Origin: CAVZQN01 sp963837395
Lineage (GTDB): Bacteria > Acidobacteriota > HRBIN11 > JAKEFK01
NCBI GenBank assembly: GCA_963837395.1
Contig: CAWINI010000003.1
Location: 310,001 to 374,000, forward strand
Length of the DNA stretch: 64,000 nt
Reading direction: 5' to 3'
Made by a program: the position numbers and the translations under genes. Every line of letters begins with the position of its first letter. Position 1 is the stretch's first letter. Shown piece by piece: positions 9,278 through 17,849 of the stretch. A model generated the notes under the pieces. That model ran no database searches. It was given only the letters and a program-made list of their open reading frames with translations, and was not told the DNA's origin.

Positions 9278-10144
9278 CTATTTCCCGTAAGGCAGGGTTT
9301 TAACGTTAACTTCGTATGACCATGCAACTTTGCCCAACGCTCCACGAAGTGGAGTCCATGCCGCCGAAGCTCCACTTGATATTTTAGTTTTCGCCACCGT
9401 ATTCGTTGCAACCAATGCCTGTTTGATAAGGGCATCAGCTTCTGCTTCACCTTTCTGGCCGTTCGCTAAGCTTTCGTTCAGTGCATGAGCATTGCTCTTT
9501 AACATGTCTACCTGTTGCAAGGTGCTCTGACGTGCCTGCGCTGTAAGCGATTTGTCTGCATTTACACTTTTTTCGAGTTCCGCGCGGTAAGGATCGCACA
9601 GCTGTTCGACCTCAGCTGCAGCAGCTTTTAATTCAGCATCATTAAATCGTCGTGCGCCATCATTTTCTGGCATCGGCATCGTTGTGTTGTAGGCTTTTGC
9701 CAGCTGGCTAAGACTTTCTGCGAAGGGACCCCATTCAGCCGAACCTTTGAAACCAGGAGGCTGTGATTTTACCCAACGATCAAGCCGGGTTGAATATTGC
9801 AGCAAAGAGACAACTTCACTGCTCGCAGAATAATCAGATTTGAAGCGTCCTTGTGTCCGCGAAACTTGATCCTGAAGGTCATCCAAAAATTGATTGGTAT
9901 CAACCTCTCCACGCGGCCCTTTTAGAACAGAATTCTTCTGAGTGGTATCAAGAGCTGCCTCAAACGCAGACCGGCCACTCTCAATATTTCCCATTAAGTC
10001 CTCAACTTCCTTGTCTGTTAAACGCTCGGTTACTGCTAACAGTGTCGCTGGAAGGATGAGCAATCCAATCATGATAACAGCGACTAAAACCAACCGCTGT
10101 AGAACAAGGATGACAGAAATATTTGGTTTGAATATTTTTCCCAT
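9278..10144 (-). CDS. Hypothetical envelope protein, helical
   Basis: A 288-residue protein with one N-terminal hydrophobic stretch (VLVAVIMIGLLILPATLLAV, residues about 19-38) that could be a signal anchor. The remainder is polar and predicted largely alpha-helical, with Ala/Glu/Lys-rich stretches and no motif I recognise. A strong Shine-Dalgarno AAAGGAG precedes the ATG. It is a single-gene unit between the kinase and SDR genes. I cannot assign a function. Downstream and inside its 3' end are two copies of the palindrome TTAACGTTAA (9260-9269 and 9300-9309). Confidence 0.7.
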   Translation of the reverse strand: MGKIFKPNISVILVLQRLVLVAVIMIGLLILPATLLAVTERLTDKEVEDLMGNIESGRSAFEAALDTTQKNSVLKGPRGEVDTNQFLDDLQDQVSRTQGRFKSDYSASSEVVSLLQYSTRLDRWVKSQPPGFKGSAEWGPFAESLSQLAKAYNTTMPMPENDGARRFNDAELKAAAAEVEQLCDPYRAELEKSVNADKSLTAQARQSTLQQVDMLKSNAHALNESLANGQKGEAEADALIKQALVATNTVAKTKISSGASAAWTPLRGALGKVAWSYEVNVKTLPYGK

Positions 10145-10462
10145 GTCTTTACTCCTTTAAGTTAGCCGTTTGCACATTGAAACGTGCGTGAAATCGGCTT
10201 ATTGGGATTTCTTAATGCGGGTTAAATTTTCGCGGACCATAATACCGGCCATCTTGGGCAGACTTCTATTTCAGACTCGGATGAGGTTGCCCTTGATGGC
10301 AAAAAGTGTTGGGTGGCTTTTGATCTTCCACACTAATCTCCTGGAAAGCTATTTTGCTAGCAATGACCCAGAGTTTACAGGGTTCTAATCAGCCTGAATA
10401 TTGGACTTTGGTCCTATAGGAACTGGCGTGCCGAAATATTTCCCTCTTGGGGAATATAGAGG
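10145..10462. other. Intergenic region, presumed promoter region of the envelope protein gene
   Basis: This 318-bp gap holds no convincing gene. On the minus strand it carries a weak sigma-54-like sequence (CGGCACG-N4-TTCCT, about 10418-10433) in which the -12 GC is replaced by CC, and a small hairpin at about 10436-10455 (ATATTTCCC / GGGAATAT). Neither is strong enough to call as a functional site. Confidence 0.4.
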
Positions 10463-11161
10463 TTAGAGAGTTTTCACCAGTCCGCCATCAACTAAAATAT
10501 TCTGGCCGGTAACATAGCTGGCTTCAGAAGATAGCAGGTATGCAACTACGCGTGCAATTTCGTTCGCTTCAGCCGGACGCCGCATCGGAATTTGATCAAC
10601 AATTTCTTGAGCAACTTCATATGTATCAACCCATCCCGGCAAAACTGAATTCATTCTGATTCCATTCGCGGCATAACGTTCAGCATACATTTTGGTGAAA
10701 CTGGATAATGCAGCTCTCAGCGCAGAAGAAACGGGCCTTGGTAATCCAGGTTCTTTCGAAGAAAAAGAAGAAATATTTACGATTGCACCTTTTTTGTTTT
10801 TAAGGAAAATTGGAGTAATAAGTCTTGCAAGACGAACCACTGATAACAAAATCAGATCCAAACCTTCATGCCATTCCGCATCACTAACGTTCAGAAGTTC
10901 ACCTTTTGCCGGATGACCGGTGTTATTAACCAATGCATCAATTCGGCCATAGTGTTCCAGTGTCGAACTTACGAGCTTATAAAGGTCTGCTGATTGCGTT
11001 AACGATCCCTGCACGGCAAAGCCATTCAACTCATTCGCGACATCATGAACTGCTTCAGATCTTGCAAACAACGCAACACGATATCCGCGCTTTGACAATT
11101 CTCGCGCGCATGCTGCTCCCATGCCTGAGCTCGCTGCAGTAATAATTGCAACTTCGTTCAT
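10463..11161 (-). CDS. SDR family protein with altered catalytic motif
   Basis: A 232-residue classical-type short-chain dehydrogenase fold. The nucleotide-binding loop is TAASSGMG instead of TGxxxGxG, NNTG replaces NNAG, and the NISSFSS strand with its Ser is present. The expected YxxxK motif is replaced by SSALR, so the catalytic Tyr and Lys are Ser and Arg. The C-terminal VTGQNILVDGGL is standard. I recall a subgroup of SDRs with the same kind of replacement at this position, so the loss may be a family trait. It is the last gene of a four-gene operon, 1 bp after the amidase stop. Confidence 0.8.
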   Translation of the reverse strand: MNEVAIITAASSGMGAACARELSKRGYRVALFARSEAVHDVANELNGFAVQGSLTQSADLYKLVSSTLEHYGRIDALVNNTGHPAKGELLNVSDAEWHEGLDLILLSVVRLARLITPIFLKNKKGAIVNISSFSSKEPGLPRPVSSALRAALSSFTKMYAERYAANGIRMNSVLPGWVDTYEVAQEIVDQIPMRRPAEANEIARVVAYLLSSEASYVTGQNILVDGGLVKTL

Positions 11162-11162
11162 A

Positions 11163-11705
11163 CTAAAGCCTCACCCAATAATTTAGAATTTCATCCCATG
11201 GAAACTGCGGACCAGGATCGATTTTGCGGCGGATCATTATCTTTGGATCATCTTCGGCAGGCATCATTGTAATATCCAGATCGGAATGCCCTGCAATATT
11301 TTTGAGATTCTGATTCCGCTCACGCAAATCCTTCAACAACTCCTTCAAGGAATCTATTTGTTCAGTTGTATACGGTTCATTCGGATACTGCGATACGGAA
11401 TCAAACCATTTTGGATAACGTCCTGAATTTACAAGTTCGATTCCGATGGAATGCTCATTATGACCGATTACATGATTTGCAATTCTATCTTCCGGAACAT
11501 AACAAAATATCGAACCATCGCGATCAATATAATAATGACCTGATACACCAGTACCGCTTTCGGAATAAATAATCCTTTCACCGAATTCACGAGCCATCTT
11601 CATATCAGGTAATTCAGTGCAATGAATCACAACAAGATTGATTAATTGTGGATGGCGTTCCTGAAGCCGTGGCCAGTACGGCAAAAAGTCTTCGACAATG
11701 TTCAT
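11163..11705 (-). CDS. N-acetylmuramoyl-L-alanine amidase (Amidase_2, AmpD-like)
   Basis: A 180-residue Amidase_2 domain. Zinc ligands are suggested by LVVIHCTE near the N-terminus, SIGIELVN with the preceding GHNEH, and GHSDLDI near residue 140, followed by RKIDPGPQFPW as in AmpD-like enzymes. No signal peptide is visible, so it may act in the cytoplasm on recycled muropeptides. The ATG at 11705 overlaps the TGA of the upstream gene by one base (TGATG), indicating translational coupling; a TTG one codon earlier is possible. It belongs to the 13872-10463 operon. Confidence 0.85.
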   Translation of the reverse strand: MNIVEDFLPYWPRLQERHPQLINLVVIHCTELPDMKMAREFGERIIYSESGTGVSGHYYIDRDGSIFCYVPEDRIANHVIGHNEHSIGIELVNSGRYPKWFDSVSQYPNEPYTTEQIDSLKELLKDLRERNQNLKNIAGHSDLDITMMPAEDDPKIMIRRKIDPGPQFPWDEILNYWVRL

Positions 11706-12439
11706 CAACTGTCCTGCGAACTTTTTTGAACTAAAGGCGGAATTCGAGGTTGTTCTGCTGGAGGCGTTAAGCCGAAACGCGTGTATAAATCAGCTGGAAA
11801 AATCTGTGACACCGGACGTCCGAATTTCAAATCATCTTCCACTCGAACTAAACAGTTGTATACAAGATCAACCGATGCTTCTTTCTGGCGCAATTCTTCC
11901 GTTGCTAAAGCCATTCGTTGCTTCTTCTCATCCAGCATTTTCAAATTTTCTTGAATTACTTGTTTGGCTGCGTCATCCATACTGACAGCAAGTTTATGTT
12001 TATAATCGCGAATCTGTTGTGCAATTAATCTTTCATTCTGAGGTGATACAAAATCGTTTAAACGCGCAAGATCGAGTCGCACACTTTTAAGTGCCTCTCC
12101 AATCAATAATTCGGACTGGAGGAATTCTTCTGCCGATACTTGATTTAGCATCATGTCTTGCTGCAATTTCGAAATGACCGATTTGTAAAGTGCCTCGGTG
12201 CGATCTACTTGAACCGACTGCACATTTTCTTTCTTTTGATTTCCTTTTAGATTCTTATAAGTGAAATATCCAAGAACGGCCAATGCCAAGATAACAATGG
12301 CGGCGCCGGCAAAAAGAGCAGTTGAAAAGATTGCGGCGATAACATTCCAGAGTCCAGGTAACGCAAACCGGATTGCGATTAAAACAATAACCAGTAGAAA
12401 AACAGAACCCAGACAGGAAGATTTATTGGAAGAACTCAT
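11705..12439 (-). CDS. Membrane protein with coiled-coil tail
   Basis: A 244-residue protein with two adjacent membrane helices (about residues 12-30 and 36-58) followed by a long, charged, coiled-coil-prone region to about residue 210 and a Pro-rich end. No family is recognised. The start overlaps the upstream stop by four bases (ATGA) and the end overlaps the amidase start, so it is the middle of a coupled operon. Its position next to an amidase suggests an envelope role, by inference only. Confidence 0.7.
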   Translation of the reverse strand: MSSSNKSSCLGSVFLLVIVLIAIRFALPGLWNVIAAIFSTALFAGAAIVILALAVLGYFTYKNLKGNQKKENVQSVQVDRTEALYKSVISKLQQDMMLNQVSAEEFLQSELLIGEALKSVRLDLARLNDFVSPQNERLIAQQIRDYKHKLAVSMDDAAKQVIQENLKMLDEKKQRMALATEELRQKEASVDLVYNCLVRVEDDLKFGRPVSQIFPADLYTRFGLTPPAEQPRIPPLVQKSSQDS

Positions 12440-13872
12440 TGAGACGAATCAGAACTGCCAAGAGGGCTGGCGAATCCATCGCTGGTAATCGCTTCCAGGG
12501 AATAAAACGCAGACGATTCTGAATCAAAGAAAATGTAATGAACACCTTCCGAAGATTCAATCGATGCGGGAATCGGGAAATCATTTAATCTTTGTTTTTG
12601 TCCATCCTGAACTCGATATAAGTTCCAGAACGCTACACCGTTTTCGCGTGTAGTTTTCCATTCGATCGAAACACCTTTTTCTTCAGGATTGACTTTGAAA
12701 TATTCCAACGTTCCTGGAATTGAAGAATCATATTCTTCATGTAAATTCCCGAACAGCTCACTTGATGATCCATTCACGATTACATAACGGAAATGATCCA
12801 TTCCTGCAAACGGAATCACAATCGATGAATTCCCGGTTAAGCCGAGTTTCATCGCAAGAGTGCCGCTCTTCTCACCTTTCGTAAAAAATATCGTGCTGGT
12901 TGAATATGTACTGGTAGTTGATGGAATGAATTCCAATTTGATTCCACCGAAATCAGCCGTACGTTCTCCGCGAACCAAAGCGGCAGCAAAAGGCTGAATT
13001 TGAAAATCATCATCGCCGCGATCCGCATAAGCGGAAGGGGGAAACATCAAGAAATAATTTTGGAGATAAGTATCAAGCGATGGCAGATGGTTCAGGTTCA
13101 AAACATTTTGTAAAACTTCCATCACTTTACTATCGCGAGTGTATGACCATTGCTCCCAGGTCTGACGAATTACATCTTTCACCGGACGAGCGAGAAGTTC
13201 AATGAATTTGGAAGATCCAAGAGCAAAAGCCGGATCATCATCTGTTAAAGAAATTTCAGGATGTTCATACCGGTTTCGCTGTGCCTGGCTTGTAAGAAAG
13301 GAATAAGTCTGAAATTGACCTTCCATCCAGCCCGCAGTTGCTTCATAAAACCAGTATTCCCCTGCCGGCCGATACATCAGCTCTGCAGCATGAGCAAATT
13401 GATGAATCCAAAATGAAGGAAAGTCGGCGCGTACTAAAAGATTCTTGTTCAGAACGACCTGTAACTTCTTATCCTGAAATACGGCACCTGTAAATTTTTT
13501 ACCGCCAGCAATGAAATAAACATCAAGTTGCTGGATTCCAGTTTCGGTCCGGGTTGCTGGTAAGGGCCATCCTAAAACCGTTTGCATAAAATGGCGGGAT
13601 CGTAAAAGTGTCGGTATTTGTCTTTCCAAAATGTCCGGAAGATCATTGCGATCTGCATCCTGGAAAAATGGATCGTCGGCAATGTAGAAGATTTTAAAAT
13701 AGCGATCGACAACTACACTCTTAAAATTGGAATCATCAAGAGCACCTACAGGTCCGTCTTGCCTGCCGAACCAGCATCCTGAATCGACAGCTTGCGCTGT
13801 CCCCGCTATGCAAATCAGAATTGCGACGGCAAGAATCTGAAGATACGTACGGCGTACTTGGACGTCGTTCAT
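12436..13872 (-). CDS. Secreted MA-clan-like protein with degenerate HExxH
   Basis: About 478 residues from the ATG at 13872, which gives a clean signal peptide (hydrophobic ILAVAILICIAG ending in AQA) and has AAGGA nearby; the frame stays open 12 codons further upstream. The region near residue 195 reads WIHQFAHAAEL followed about 20 residues later by YEATAGWMEG. This has the layout of gluzincin-type peptidases (HExxH, then a downstream Glu on a helix), but the catalytic Glu is Gln. A beta-rich C-terminal half includes a fibronectin-like stretch (VSIEWKTTRENGVAFWNLYR). It is the first gene of a four-gene operon and probably non-catalytic. Confidence 0.7.
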   Translation of the reverse strand: MNDVQVRRTYLQILAVAILICIAGTAQAVDSGCWFGRQDGPVGALDDSNFKSVVVDRYFKIFYIADDPFFQDADRNDLPDILERQIPTLLRSRHFMQTVLGWPLPATRTETGIQQLDVYFIAGGKKFTGAVFQDKKLQVVLNKNLLVRADFPSFWIHQFAHAAELMYRPAGEYWFYEATAGWMEGQFQTYSFLTSQAQRNRYEHPEISLTDDDPAFALGSSKFIELLARPVKDVIRQTWEQWSYTRDSKVMEVLQNVLNLNHLPSLDTYLQNYFLMFPPSAYADRGDDDFQIQPFAAALVRGERTADFGGIKLEFIPSTTSTYSTSTIFFTKGEKSGTLAMKLGLTGNSSIVIPFAGMDHFRYVIVNGSSSELFGNLHEEYDSSIPGTLEYFKVNPEEKGVSIEWKTTRENGVAFWNLYRVQDGQKQRLNDFPIPASIESSEGVHYIFFDSESSAFYSLEAITSDGFASPLGSSDSSQ

Positions 13873-13911
13873 TAAAGTCCTTAACCCTTTCCTACAAAAT
13901 ACCGACACCCA

Positions 13912-13940
13912 ATGTTATTGACTTTCTCTTTTCTTGTCAA
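13912..13940 (-). promoter_or_regulatory. Sigma-70-type promoter for the 13872-10463 operon
   Basis: On the minus strand TTGACA (13940-13935) is followed after exactly 17 bases by TAACAT (13917-13912). The -35 is a perfect match, the -10 is moderate. It lies 40 bp before the chosen start of the first gene of the operon. Confidence 0.5.
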
Positions 13941-13974
13941 GCACTTACAGGGGGGGTGGGCGTCCCCCACCAAT

Positions 13975-15255
13975 TTATTCAATTTCAACTTCTGAACGAC
14001 TTCTGACGGCCTTGTCAGGCTGTTGAACTGAGACGCCAGCTGACATTTGGAAAGCTTTTTCCAAATCGGTACGCATCTCAGCTACCGAACTATAACGTGC
14101 GGATGGATCCTTTTGAAGTGCTTTAAGAATGATCTGTTCCAGATTTGATGAAATCTGAGGGTTAATCTCACGCGGTGGTTGCGGATCTTCACGCATTTGT
14201 TGAAAGCCAACCGCAATAGCAGTTTCACCGGTAAATGGGACCTTACCGGTAAATAGCTCATACAAAATGATGCCGAATGAATAGATGTCAGCCCGTTCAT
14301 CCGCTTTTTTACCAGCTACCTGTTCCGGCGCCATGTATTCAGGGGTCCCAAGAATCAGACCCGTGGCAGTCATACCTTGCTGATGAATGTTAGCCGCCAA
14401 TCCAAAATCTATAATTTTCAATTCACCATGATCATTCACAATAATATTTTGTGATTTCAAATCGCGGTGAATGACACCATGTTTATGCGCGCTTTCCAGC
14501 CCATCACAAATTTGAAACGCAATTTGTGATCCTTCAGCGGCGGAGAAAGCGCCATCACGTTTGATGATGTCTTTCAAAGTTGTTCCGGAAAAATATTCCA
14601 TCGAAACAAAATGCAAACCTCCGGATTCAGAGATATCGTGAATTCTGATTACATTTGGATGAGTGATTCTTCGCGCTGCTGATACTTCACGCTTCAAGCG
14701 CTCCAGGCCATCAGCGTTATTGCTTAGTAAAGGAGATAGAACTTTAATCGCGACTTGCTCTTTCAATTGTTTATCATGCGCTTGAAAGACAATCCCCATT
14801 CCTCCCCGACCGATTTCTTTGAGAAGTTGAAAGCGATTTTCTAAAGCAGTAGAAATATTTTGAAAAATCGTTGGCATTTGGCTATCGCCGACGTTTTGTA
14901 ATGTCCTGACTTTACCTGCAGACAATGTTTGTTCAAGTTGAGTATTAATTTCAGCATCCAATCGACACATCAATGCTTCCAGATTTTCAATCCGTTCCAT
15001 GACTTTGTCATCTTTTTTATGCTTCTCACTTTCCTTCTCAATCCCTTTCACTGCCGCTGATTTCAGGAAATCGATAGTGAGCGGAACGCCAAGAGCGACC
15101 ACAATGATTAAAAAGCTGTAGACCAAAACGGCTGGATCCTGATTCTTAGAATACGCCATCAGCGCAAAGGCTCCCATAAAAACGGCAGCCATGCTCATGA
15201 ATGTTGCGGCGGCCATCTTCATACCGCCGCCAGATTCTGTTTCTTTCTTAGCCAT
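13975..15255 (-). CDS. Membrane Ser/Thr kinase with N-terminal PspB-like module
   Basis: A 426-residue Hanks kinase of inverted layout: membrane part first, kinase last. Two membrane helices occur at about residues 15-35 and 42-62, followed by a short coiled coil (RIENLEALMCRLDAEI, about 88-103) and a linker. The kinase domain starts near residue 142: glycine loop GRGGMG (149-154), VAIKVL, HRDLKSQN, DFGLA, GTPEYMAPEQ. It is closely paralogous to the two kinases at 18511 and 19690, including the coiled coil and linker. The helix plus coiled coil recalls phage-shock protein B. Single gene; substrate unknown. Confidence 0.9.
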   Translation of the reverse strand: MAKKETESGGGMKMAAATFMSMAAVFMGAFALMAYSKNQDPAVLVYSFLIIVVALGVPLTIDFLKSAAVKGIEKESEKHKKDDKVMERIENLEALMCRLDAEINTQLEQTLSAGKVRTLQNVGDSQMPTIFQNISTALENRFQLLKEIGRGGMGIVFQAHDKQLKEQVAIKVLSPLLSNNADGLERLKREVSAARRITHPNVIRIHDISESGGLHFVSMEYFSGTTLKDIIKRDGAFSAAEGSQIAFQICDGLESAHKHGVIHRDLKSQNIIVNDHGELKIIDFGLAANIHQQGMTATGLILGTPEYMAPEQVAGKKADERADIYSFGIILYELFTGKVPFTGETAIAVGFQQMREDPQPPREINPQISSNLEQIILKALQKDPSARYSSVAEMRTDLEKAFQMSAGVSVQQPDKAVRSRSEVEIE

Positions 15256-15347
15256 TTAAGCCTCTAATTTAGAGAATATACGCAAATTGACCCTATACTG
15301 TTTCGGTCGAAAGCGAATTGATTCATCCTATCTTCGTTGCTGTGAGG

Positions 15348-16124
15348 TTACAAATCCTTGCGGCAGAAGTAAATATCTTCGCGGCGCAAACCGAATTTTG
15401 TAATTATTTCTTCAGGAAGATTTGACACGTAGGGATCAACATTCACTTCAAAACCAGCTTCCTTCAAACGATCCTTGTAATCCAAACCATAAACCCTTTT
15501 ATGATCGATATCGCCAAAAATTTTGAGACGTTCCTCAGGCGATGTAATCGTTGAATCTTCATACGTTGTTTGTCTCTTGGTATCGACCGGTGATTGAAGA
15601 ATTGCCCAGCCGCCTGGTTTTAGTACGCGATACAATTCGCGCATTGCCAATCGATCATCAGGAATGTGTTCCATGACATGAACACACAGGATGGAATCGA
15701 AATATTCCGCTTTAAATGGGATGTTTGTTATATCAACTTTGTAATTTGCAGTGCTGGAGCTAAGATCCGCATCATAATAATCAATGTTTTTGAATTTGCG
15801 GAAGAATTTTTGGAAAAAATATTCAGGCGCGAAATGCAGCATTTTGGTTGGTTGATTTGCGTTGATGAGATCGGAATGATCTAAAAGGTATTTGAAGATC
15901 ACACGATGCCGTAATCTTGAATTGCATTTAGGACAATCCTGCCCGTCAAAGTTACTTAAGTTCGCACCGCAACAAACGCACACAAACTTATTGCCGTAAT
16001 AGCGCAGGAACCAGGTCTTGCGTTCTGCTTCACGCACAAATTTTCGTAGCGCTGTTTTGGTCTGATCCGGAATTTTCGATTTAATGTAACTTAGCATTGG
16101 AAATTCTCTATTATAGCTTCGCAT
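15348..16124 (-). CDS. Class I SAM methyltransferase with N-terminal zinc ribbon
   Basis: About 258 residues. A zinc-ribbon-like cluster (CVCCGAN, then CPKCNSRLRHR) precedes a Methyltransf_11-type domain: MLHFAPE, YYDADLSS, VDITNIPF, YFDSILCVHVMEHIPDD and ELYRVLKPGGWAIL. The substrate is unknown; similar proteins often sit in glycan or surface-polymer clusters. An ATG at 16097 is an alternative start; neither has a good ribosome-binding site. It is divergent from another methyltransferase starting at 16226, so the two may serve one pathway. Confidence 0.8.
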   Translation of the reverse strand: MRSYNREFPMLSYIKSKIPDQTKTALRKFVREAERKTWFLRYYGNKFVCVCCGANLSNFDGQDCPKCNSRLRHRVIFKYLLDHSDLINANQPTKMLHFAPEYFFQKFFRKFKNIDYYDADLSSSTANYKVDITNIPFKAEYFDSILCVHVMEHIPDDRLAMRELYRVLKPGGWAILQSPVDTKRQTTYEDSTITSPEERLKIFGDIDHKRVYGLDYKDRLKEAGFEVNVDPYVSNLPEEIITKFGLRREDIYFCRKDL

Positions 16125-16131
16125 CTCTGTG

Positions 16132-16175
16132 GTGAAACTTTTTTTTTACCGCAGAGTTCGCAGAGTTTATTTTTT
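16132..16175. repeat. Word-built imperfect hairpin
   Basis: CTCTGTGGTGAA near 16132 pairs with TTACCGCAGAG further right, and the word CGCAGAGTT is directly repeated. It lies between two divergent methyltransferase genes. The vocabulary (accgcagag, ctgtggt) returns in the hairpin at 44349. Confidence 0.45.
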
Positions 16176-16225
16176 CTTTACCGAATCCCGGTGGTATATA
16201 TTACTAAGCACTTTTGGAGAAACGC

Positions 16226-17014
16226 ATGTTGCGTCGATTTCTATACTTTGCCGTGGGATATCGACCCCAGACCGATAACCGTTTCAAAAATCTTCTTGTG
16301 GCATTTTACAATTTCATCAGTGATCCATTTTATTGGCCTAAAATCCGCAGCCAATTTCTGACACAACTATCGCGGGTTCAAAATACTGATGACGCGGTTG
16401 ATCTTGCCTTTAATTTCAACACAACGAAGAGCTATTACAACATCAGGCCGTTACAGGATGTGTTCGAGATAAAAAAATTAGCGCAACACGTGCAATCAGT
16501 AGTGCCACAAGTGATTGTCGAAATTGGCACAGCCAGGGGTGGAACACTGCTTGTGTGGAGTCAAAGCTCCGATAAGTTGCAATTGCTGGTGAGTATTGAT
16601 CTTCCTGCAGGGTCTGAAGGCTGTGGTTACATGTGGCAAAAAATTAAGCTCTTCAAGCTATACATAACCAGGCTAACGGGCTGTCAACTGAACCTGATCC
16701 GGCGTAGCAGCCAGACCGAAGAGATGAAGTCGCACGTTAGTGATCTGTTACAGAACCGCCCTATTGATTTTCTATTCATAGACGGCGATCACCTTTACGA
16801 AGGGGTTAAACGGGATTTTGAACTTTATTCAGGGCTCGTGAGAGCCGGTGGCTTGATCGCGTTTCATGATATTCGTCCCAACCCCACCAATGAGAACATC
16901 CAGGTATTTAAGCTGTGGGATGAGCTAAAGCAAGACGCTCGCTTTACGGCTGAAGAGATTATCAACGAGCCTTACAAAGGAAGATTCGGGATTGGACTTC
17001 TACAAAAGAAGTGA
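16226..17014 (+). CDS. Class I methyltransferase, CmcI/Methyltransf_24-like
   Basis: About 262 residues. The core shows VIVEIGTARGGT as the SAM loop, LLVSIDLPAG, and FLFIDGDHLYEGVKRDFELY, then GGLIAFHDIR, which together are typical of Methyltransf_24 and the CmcI cephalosporin-hydroxylase-like group. The ATG at 16226 is preceded by TTGGAG at a good distance; the upstream in-frame TTG is less likely. It is probably a small-molecule or sugar O-methyltransferase; the substrate cannot be read from sequence. It is divergent from the zinc-ribbon methyltransferase. Confidence 0.8.
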   Translation: MLRRFLYFAVGYRPQTDNRFKNLLVAFYNFISDPFYWPKIRSQFLTQLSRVQNTDDAVDLAFNFNTTKSYYNIRPLQDVFEIKKLAQHVQSVVPQVIVEIGTARGGTLLVWSQSSDKLQLLVSIDLPAGSEGCGYMWQKIKLFKLYITRLTGCQLNLIRRSSQTEEMKSHVSDLLQNRPIDFLFIDGDHLYEGVKRDFELYSGLVRAGGLIAFHDIRPNPTNENIQVFKLWDELKQDARFTAEEIINEPYKGRFGIGLLQKK

Positions 17015-17032
17015 AAAGCTTGTCTTATCAGT

Positions 17033-17266
17033 TCAGCTTGGATTTTCGTATCTGATTTTCTTCAACGCTTGCCCGATGTAATCATTTTCATCAACGACTT
17101 CGAAACTTCCATCCGGTCTGTTCATAATGTGACCGTTCGAACATTGAAATGTAATGCTCGAAAGCGCTTTCTTTCTTTTATCGGAATCTTCGGAAAGTTC
17201 AAACTCGAAGATTATTACTTCGTTGCACCCGATGCATTTAACAAACATCCGAACGAATTTTTTCAT
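17033..17266 (-). CDS. Small hypothetical protein with Cys pairs
   Basis: A 77-residue acidic protein with a CIGC pair near residue 12 and a CSNGH motif near residue 42, which together could form a small zinc-binding site. No signal peptide. AGGTAAAG lies a suitable distance before the ATG. I recognise no family; coding is supported by a clean start, plausible composition and fit between flanking genes. Confidence 0.5.
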   Translation of the reverse strand: MKKFVRMFVKCIGCNEVIIFEFELSEDSDKRKKALSSITFQCSNGHIMNRPDGSFEVVDENDYIGQALKKIRYENPS

Positions 17267-17401
17267 TTTTTCTTTACCTGCGTTTCTTCCAGAAATGCAT
17301 CATATTAATTGCTAATTGATAGAATATACGACTGACATTGCATATGATCATTGATCCAGTAACCTAACATGATTTGTTGAGGTGCCAGTATGTCACGAGT
17401 C

Positions 17402-17433
17402 AAAAAAAAGCTCCGGAAGGGGATTCCGGAGCT
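17402..17433 (-). terminator. Strong intrinsic terminator of the HU/BlaI-like operon
   Basis: A perfect 10-bp stem (17409-17418 with 17424-17433) closes a 5-base loop and on the minus strand is followed by a run of eight T (17409-17402). It sits 37 bp past the stop of the BlaI-like gene. Confidence 0.9.
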
Positions 17434-17469
17434 GAAGCTTGCTAGGTTCTTCGACTGATGAAAAGGGCG

Positions 17470-17790
17470 TTACGATTTTTTCTTAACAGGGACCGCTATG
17501 TTTTCCTGAATATATTTCTTCCAATAATCCGCAACCGTTTTCGCATCAACTAACGCTTTATAGTGGTAAGTCCCTTGTTTGTCCCTCCTGGATAAAATCT
17601 TTTTGTTAACTAAACGATCCATGACAGTTTTCACTGTCGTATAAGCTATCCGGCGTTCGCTCAGCATTTCATAGTGAACATCGGACACGGTAACTTCCCC
17701 TTTTGCTGCCCAGATCTTGTTCATCAACTTCATTTCAAGATCCGTCAGCATATACCGCTTTTCCCCCTGTCTGACGACTTTTGGCCTCAC
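17470..17790 (-). CDS. BlaI/MecI-type transcriptional repressor
   Basis: About 106 residues forming a penicillinase-repressor-like winged helix: LTDLEMKLMNKIWA, VSDVHYEML, AYTTVKTVMDRLVNKKIL and the wing GTYHYKAL. Family members bind TACA/TGTA-type dyads as dimers and are usually released by a BlaR1/MecR1 sensor protease. No such sensor is seen in the window. I chose the GTG at 17790 because a perfect AGGAGG stands seven bases before it; a longer GTG start at 17829 would add 13 unconserved residues. It is the second gene behind HU, suggesting that it represses its own operon. Confidence 0.8.
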   Translation of the reverse strand: MRPKVVRQGEKRYMLTDLEMKLMNKIWAAKGEVTVSDVHYEMLSERRIAYTTVKTVMDRLVNKKILSRRDKQGTYHYKALVDAKTVADYWKKYIQENIAVPVKKKS

Positions 17791-17849
17791 TCGTTTTCCT
17801 CCTATCCCCGCGCTTCCCCGCGCAGGCACTTTTAACAGCTAACTCTTGG

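Noticed and set aside
10170..10388. 72-codon open frame in an intergenic gap
   Set aside because: No ribosome-binding site and no recognisable protein features; the gap is better read as a promoter region.
10418..10433. Sigma-54-like CGGCACG-N4-TTCCT on the minus strand
   Set aside because: The invariant -12 GC is CC and the nearest gene start is about 290 bp away.
13948..13972. G-rich hairpin after the kinase at 13975 as a terminator
   Set aside because: The stem is short and no T-run follows, so a terminator call is not supported.
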